A DNA stretch of 64,000 nucleotides, from NCBI GenBank assembly GCA_964567995.1, contig CAZMOB010000001.1, forward strand, positions 310,001 to 374,000. The letters run 5' to 3'. This DNA comes from JAGOTP01 sp964567995 (lineage in GTDB: Bacteria > Patescibacteriota > Patescibacteriia > 2-12-FULL-60-25). This document shows, piece after piece, positions 59,762 through 64,000 of the stretch; within the stretch, counting starts at the first letter, position 1; each line of letters opens with the position of its first letter. The translations under genes were made by a program, and so were the position numbers. A model generated the notes under the pieces. It was not told the DNA's origin, did no database searches, and saw only the letters and a program-made list of their open reading frames with translations.

Positions 59762-59766
59762 AACGT

Positions 59767-60585
59767 ATGTTAGAAACACTGTTACAACGCCTAGGACTCG
59801 AACCCTCCGAACAGGCGACCTATCAAGCCTTGCTTGATCATGGCTCACTTCAAGCAAGTGTCTTGGCTAAACGAACAGGCGCGAACCGTGCGACTCAGTA
59901 TCTCTTCTTAAAGCGGTTGATTGAAAAAGGATTTGTCACTCAATCGTTAAAGCAGGGGCTCAAAGTGTTTACAGCTGAGCCTCCCGAGAAGCTGCTCGCG
60001 CTGTACGATGAAAAGATCGCTCTCCTCCAGCAAGATCAGAAGCTGTTTCAAGAGTTGTTACCGCTCTTGCAGGCAAAACAAGGCGAAAAACTCATCACGC
60101 CCAAGTTCCAAATTTTTGAAGGCGCAGACGGGTTGAAGCAGGTCCTAAAAGACATGTTGCTCTATCATGACATGGAAACACAAGCCTATTGGCCGATTAA
60201 AAAGATGATTGAGATTCTGTCGCCGGAGTTTTTCCGTATACATAATATCGAACGCATCAAACGCCATCTGTATACACGAGCCATTTGGCCAAAAAGCGAA
60301 CAAGTTGATTTGAAAACGCATCCCTACTTGGGGGTGGGGGAGGAATTTGAGCGTGAGATCCGCTTGGCGCCACCAGGTATTAACTTCACCATGGGGTATT
60401 GGATTTACGGGAATAAGGTTGCCTTCCTGTCCTCTCGCAAAGAACAATATGGTTACATTATCGAAAGCGCTGAATTAGCTGAGATGCTGCTCTCCCAGTT
60501 CGATCTCATGTGGAACGCGTCACGACCGCTCAAAGTAAATGACGAAGACACCCGCGCCTTTCTTGAGAGCTTGGAACGAAGATAG
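59767..60585 (+). CDS. TrmB-family transcriptional regulator
   Basis: 272 residues. The N-terminal winged HTH (LQRLGLEPSEQATYQALLDHGSLQASVLAKRTGANRATQYLFLKRLIEKGFVTQSLKQGLKVFTAEPP) is of the TrmB type, followed by a helix and a C-terminal phospholipase-D-like effector domain (FQIFEGADGLKQVLKDMLLYHDMETQAYWPIKKMIEIL). TrmB proteins are common in archaea and sense sugars; CPR also carry them. The ligand is unknown. Start at a TATAAC box. Confidence 0.82.
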   Translation: MLETLLQRLGLEPSEQATYQALLDHGSLQASVLAKRTGANRATQYLFLKRLIEKGFVTQSLKQGLKVFTAEPPEKLLALYDEKIALLQQDQKLFQELLPLLQAKQGEKLITPKFQIFEGADGLKQVLKDMLLYHDMETQAYWPIKKMIEILSPEFFRIHNIERIKRHLYTRAIWPKSEQVDLKTHPYLGVGEEFEREIRLAPPGINFTMGYWIYGNKVAFLSSRKEQYGYIIESAELAEMLLSQFDLMWNASRPLKVNDEDTRAFLESLERR

Positions 60586-60615
60586 GACAAGAGTATACTG
60601 ACGACATCATATTCT

Positions 60616-60927
60616 ATGTACCTTACCCCTCAAGATATTTGGTATATCGTAGCGAGTATTTGTCTCGTGGCGATCACGATTTTTCTCTGCCTGGTGCTGT
60701 ATCGTCTATTGCGTGTTATTCGCCAAGCGGACGAGATCGTGACAACAACCCGCGAAAAGGTCGCGTTTGTTGAAGAGACAGTCGAAAATTTGGTTGAACG
60801 GTTCACGACGTTGTCTGGCTACGCTTCGCTCGTGAGCGAAGGGGGGAAGAAGTTGCTCTCACTCGTCGGAAACCGCGGATCAGCCTCGAAAAAGTCACGA
60901 AAAAAGCTTCTCGAAGACGAAGAATAA
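60616..60927 (+). CDS. Small membrane-anchored coiled-coil protein
   Basis: 103 residues. One N-terminal helix (IWYIVASICLVAITIFLCLVLYRLL) is followed by a heptad-like region (VIRQADEIVTTTREKVAFVEETVENLVERFTTL) and a basic tail (KKSRKKLLEDEE). No family recognised with confidence; it looks like a small structural or division-associated protein. TATACT at 60594-60599. Confidence 0.65.
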   Translation: MYLTPQDIWYIVASICLVAITIFLCLVLYRLLRVIRQADEIVTTTREKVAFVEETVENLVERFTTLSGYASLVSEGGKKLLSLVGNRGSASKKSRKKLLEDEE

Positions 60928-60949
60928 TCCGAGTTCTCTCAGTTGGCAG

Positions 60950-60976
60950 AAAAACCCCTAATCATGGGGTTTTTTG
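60950..60976 (+). terminator. Terminator before dnaE
   Basis: AAAAACCCC pairs with GGGGTTTTT around a 7-nt loop and ends in a T-run. Confidence 0.85.
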
Positions 60977-60981
60977 GTCCA

Positions 60982-61010
60982 TTGCTCGACACCTCTCGGC
61001 CCGCTACTAT
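60982..61010 (+). promoter_or_regulatory. Promoter of dnaE
   Basis: TTGCTC (60982-60987) and TACTAT (61005-61010), 17 nt apart. The ATG lies 11 nt after the -10, so the mRNA is nearly leaderless. Confidence 0.5.
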
Positions 61011-61021
61011 CCAGGTCGGTT

Positions 61022-64000
61022 ATGCCGTCGCCCTTCGTTCACCTGCATGCGCATTCGATGTATTCGCTCCATGACGCCATTGGCGACGTGGATGAAATTG
61101 TCGAACGCGCCAAGGAGTTAGGCTACGATGCCATTGCGCTCACGGATCATTCAGCGATGTATGGGGCGATTGAATTTTATGAAGCGGCCAAAAAAGGTGG
61201 AATCAAGGCGATCTTGGGAGTGGAGGTGGCAGTTGCGCTGAATAAACATACGGACAAACGTGCTGGTATCGACAACCGTGTTTCCCATCTGACCCTGTTA
61301 GCCGAAACCAATGAGGGGTATCAGAACCTGCTGAAACTCGTTTCCATCTCCTATCTTGAGGGGTTCTACTACGTTCCACGTATCGACAAGGAGATTTTGA
61401 AAACCTATGGAGCCGGGTTGATTGTTTTATCGGGTTGCATGAAGGGGGATATTCCTAAGGCGTGTCAGGCGCATGATCTAGAGAAAGCTCGCGAGTATAT
61501 CGAAGGCTATAAAGAAGCGGTAGGACAGAACAACTTTTTTCTTGAACTAGTCCATCATCCGGAATCGCCGACACAGAATGAAATTAATGAACTGTTGATT
61601 CAGCTGTCGAAGGAGACGAATACCCCAATCGTTGCAACCAAAGACGTTCACTACCTGCATGCGGATGATCGGGAAGCGCAGGATGTGCTGGTCTGTATCC
61701 ATGATGGAAAAATGTTGGATGATCAACGTCGCTCTTCAAGTTCTACCATCGATTTGTCGATGTCATCACCGGAAGAGATGGTGGAGGCATTCAAAGACCA
61801 CCCAGAAGCGATTGAAAATACGCGAAAAATTGCTGATCGTTGCAACGTGGAAATTACCCTGGGAAAAAATCACCTTCCCCAGTTTGAAGTGCCAGAAGGG
61901 GAGACAGATAATAGTTTCTTACGTTTGTTGTGTGAAAAAGGCTTGTTAGAGCGGTATCCAGATGAAGCAAAGCGCATAGAAGCGAAAGAGCGCATGGAAT
62001 TCGAACTCGGAACAATTCAGCGTATGGGCTTCGCCGCCTACTTCTTGATTGTGCAGGACTATATCGTGTGGGCGAAGAATAATGGAGTCATCGTGGGTCC
62101 AGGGCGTGGATCGGCTGCTGGGTCAGTCGTGGCCTACGCACTCAAAATCACAAACCTTGATCCGTTGCGTTACGGCCTGCTCTTCGAGCGCTTCTTGAAC
62201 CCTGACCGTATTTCGATGCCGGATATCGATACCGACTTCGATGACGTGAAGCGTATCGATGTTATCAAGTATGTGACCGAAAAGTACGGTCTCGATCGTG
62301 TGGCTGGTATTATTACGTTCGGAACGATGGCCGCCCGCGCTGCTGTGCGCGATGTTGGTCGTGTATTGGGTTTGCCCTATGGTGATGTTGACCGCATCTC
62401 AAAAGTGATTCCACCCCCGGTTCAAGGCAAGCACATCCCTCTTGAGACTTCGATCAAGGAAGCGCCGGAACTCCGTGGAATGTATGAGTCGGATCCACGA
62501 GTAAAGCGTCTGATCGATCTTGCGATTCGTTTAGAAGGAACGACTCGTCACGCCTCACAGCACGCCTGTGGCATTGTGATCACCCCAGAGCCCCTCGTAC
62601 AGTTCTGTCCGATGCAGAAGGCCCAAGGGGGTGACGTCGATCGTGTCGTCCAATATGCCGGGCATTCGGCCGAAGCGATTGGACTCCTCAAGATGGACTT
62701 TTTGGGACTCTCCAACCTGTCGATCATCCGTGACTGTCTTACGATTGTTGAGGCGGTCTACGGTGACGTTGTTAATATCGACGATATTCCACTCGATGAT
62801 GCGAAGACCTTCGAATTGCTCGGTCGTGGCGATACGACCGGTGTCTTCCAGCTCGAATCCGAAGGGATGAAGAAGTACATCCGTGAACTGAAGCCGACCA
62901 TGATTGAAGATATTATCGCCATGGTAGCGCTGTATCGCCCGGGTCCGATGCAGTTCATCGAGTCGTTCATTGCGCGTAAGCATGGGAGAGAGAAGATCAA
63001 GTACATGCATCCGCTGACGGAGAGTGCGCTCCGTAACACCTACGGCATCCCGGTCTACCAAGAGCAGGTCATGCAAGTGTCCAAAGATATGGCTGGGTTT
63101 ACACCTGGGGAGGCTGACACGCTTCGCAAAGCCATGGGAAAAAAGATCGCCAAACTCATGGCGGAGCTTAAAGTGAAATTTATTGATGGTTCGGTTAAGA
63201 ATGGAGTGGAACGCGAAACGGCCACAGCGATTTTTCAACAATTCGAAGAATTTGCGGCCTACGGGTTCAACAAATCCCACGCTGCCTGTTACGCGCTCAT
63301 TGCCTATCAAACGGCGTACCTCAAATCCCGCTATCCTGATGCCTTCATGGCGGCGCTTTTGAACTCAGACTGTCAAAACATCGATCGTATCACAATCGAG
63401 GTCGAAGAGTGCCGGCGAATGGGCATGCCGGTGTTGTCGCCAGACGTGAACGAGTCATTCGCACGCTTTGCCGTTGTGAAGGGTCAGAACACACTTCGTT
63501 TTGGATTGCTTGCGATCAAAGGCCTGGGAGAAGATGTGGCTGAGTACGTCATCAAAGAGCGCAAAGCAAACGGCGTCTACAAGGACCTGGCCGATTTTGT
63601 GCGTCGCATGAATCATAAATCCTTCAATCGACGCTCGCTCGAAGTCTTTGTTCGTTCAGGAGCGCTCGATCGATTCGGGGATCGGAACCAACTCTATTTC
63701 AACATCGAGTCTATTTTGGAATATCACAAACGTCATGCGCAGGAATCGGCTTCGGGTCAGTTCAATCTGTTTTCGACGACTGAAGACGCGATTGAGGAGG
63801 GACTGCAGCTCCGTCCTGCTCCACCCGCCGTTCAACGTGAATGTTTGAAGTGGGAGAAGGAGCTCCTTGGACTGTATTTGTCTGCCCATCCGTTCGAAGA
63901 ATACAGTTCCCGTTTGACGCATTTCTGTACGCCGATCAACCAAGTCGCGATCAAAGGCCCTGAAATGAAGCGTCGCAAAGAAAAATCCATCCGCGTGGCT
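61022..64000 (+). CDS. dnaE: DNA polymerase III alpha subunit, partial
   Basis: 993 codons to the window edge, open throughout. The N-terminal PHP domain (FVHLHAHSMYSLHDAIG...ALTDHSAMYGAIEFYEAAK), the palm (GPGRGSAAGSVVAYALKITNLDPLRYGLLFERFLNPDRISMPDIDTDFDD, carrying the two catalytic Asp) and VYQEQVMQVSKDMAGFTPGEADTLRKAMGKK are typical of DnaE1. The C-terminal OB and tau-binding parts lie beyond the edge. It copies the chromosome. Start at ATG 61022. Confidence 0.97.
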   Translation, partial: MPSPFVHLHAHSMYSLHDAIGDVDEIVERAKELGYDAIALTDHSAMYGAIEFYEAAKKGGIKAILGVEVAVALNKHTDKRAGIDNRVSHLTLLAETNEGYQNLLKLVSISYLEGFYYVPRIDKEILKTYGAGLIVLSGCMKGDIPKACQAHDLEKAREYIEGYKEAVGQNNFFLELVHHPESPTQNEINELLIQLSKETNTPIVATKDVHYLHADDREAQDVLVCIHDGKMLDDQRRSSSSTIDLSMSSPEEMVEAFKDHPEAIENTRKIADRCNVEITLGKNHLPQFEVPEGETDNSFLRLLCEKGLLERYPDEAKRIEAKERMEFELGTIQRMGFAAYFLIVQDYIVWAKNNGVIVGPGRGSAAGSVVAYALKITNLDPLRYGLLFERFLNPDRISMPDIDTDFDDVKRIDVIKYVTEKYGLDRVAGIITFGTMAARAAVRDVGRVLGLPYGDVDRISKVIPPPVQGKHIPLETSIKEAPELRGMYESDPRVKRLIDLAIRLEGTTRHASQHACGIVITPEPLVQFCPMQKAQGGDVDRVVQYAGHSAEAIGLLKMDFLGLSNLSIIRDCLTIVEAVYGDVVNIDDIPLDDAKTFELLGRGDTTGVFQLESEGMKKYIRELKPTMIEDIIAMVALYRPGPMQFIESFIARKHGREKIKYMHPLTESALRNTYGIPVYQEQVMQVSKDMAGFTPGEADTLRKAMGKKIAKLMAELKVKFIDGSVKNGVERETATAIFQQFEEFAAYGFNKSHAACYALIAYQTAYLKSRYPDAFMAALLNSDCQNIDRITIEVEECRRMGMPVLSPDVNESFARFAVVKGQNTLRFGLLAIKGLGEDVAEYVIKERKANGVYKDLADFVRRMNHKSFNRRSLEVFVRSGALDRFGDRNQLYFNIESILEYHKRHAQESASGQFNLFSTTEDAIEEGLQLRPAPPAVQRECLKWEKELLGLYLSAHPFEEYSSRLTHFCTPINQVAIKGPEMKRRKEKSIRVA

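Noticed and set aside
59797..59815. tRNA T-arm-like string (GGAGGGTTCGAGTCC on the minus strand)
   Set aside because: It lies inside the TrmB coding sequence (RLGLEPSE). The flanking bases do not form a T-stem, and no acceptor or anticodon arm is near.
62555..63310. 251-codon minus-strand open frame
   Set aside because: It is antisense to the conserved palm region of dnaE.
1..64000. CRISPR arrays, insertion sequences, prophage or integrase genes
   Set aside because: No regularly spaced repeats, transposase or integrase motifs were seen. The four cassettes have no recombinase of their own in the window.

Overview
This window looks like a chromosomal segment of a Candidate Phyla Radiation (Patescibacteria) bacterium. 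I infer this from gene content and did not run any search. The pointers are secreted proteins ending in the 'YYYG-DGRRHAFPNE...' surface domain, a protein with two 'C-x2-C...PFRPNG-KPVYC-x2-C' zinc ribbons, a DUF4349 protein, a C39-like papain-fold protein, a gingipain-like C25 protease, small stand-alone membrane proteins, and almost no biosynthetic genes. TGA is used as a stop throughout, so there is no sign of the recoded TGA of Gracilibacteria or Absconditabacteria. Most genes have middling GC. No rRNA, tRNA, CRISPR array, transposase or phage module was recognised.

Layout. 1-7065: a partial VanZ-like protein, a DUF2200 protein with an extra N-terminal domain, an endonuclease V-like glycosylase, two large secreted proteins and a tandem pair of propeller-like paralogues. 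7162-11403: TspO, a neutral zinc metallopeptidase, glutaredoxin, a thioredoxin reductase-like enzyme, a nucleotidyltransferase and two DUF1801 proteins. 11484-16250: small accessory genes, including a frameshifted helix-hairpin-helix gene, a SET protein, an S51 peptidase, a methyltransferase, a sigma-4-like HTH and a SUKH-3 protein. A second SUKH/SMI1-like protein ends at 17033. 17077-20289: gltX and argS. 20308-29740: large unknown and envelope proteins, including an amidase, an AI-2E family permease and a C25 protease. 29764-38726: an M32 peptidase, the zinc-ribbon protein, a methyltransferase, a HAD phosphatase, an aldo/keto reductase, an ABC-F ATPase, a DUF4349 protein, a 26-residue membrane microprotein and RarA. 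38814-41772: a cold-shock protein and a Znu-type metal ABC operon with a palindromic operator. 41782-50492: envelope genes, an HI0933-like flavoprotein, a KamA-type radical SAM enzyme, GreA, MsrB, MsrA and a DUF3298 lipoprotein. 50524-56392 and onward: an ABC-2 exporter, RsmE, a site-2 protease, PheS and PheT. 59767-64000: a TrmB-type regulator, a small membrane protein and the 5' part of dnaE.

Two expression styles are visible. Most native genes have no Shine-Dalgarno sequence. About 31 of roughly 65 starts are preceded directly by CT (CTATG), and at least 15 have a TATACT-like -10 box 5-12 nt before the ATG, as expected for leaderless mRNAs. Against this background stand four isolated GC-rich single-gene cassettes (A 11735-12020, B 14362-15386, C 52234-52787, D 58890-59741). 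B, C and D have consensus-like -35/-10 promoters with 17-nt spacing, leaders of about 40-50 nt and a purine-rich or true Shine-Dalgarno sequence. The cassettes are followed by GC-rich hairpins, and A and B share the same 14-nt terminator tail. Their products resemble nothing I recognise, except for a NifU-like C-terminal domain in D. This is the strongest candidate here for an undescribed class of mobile or specially expressed genes.
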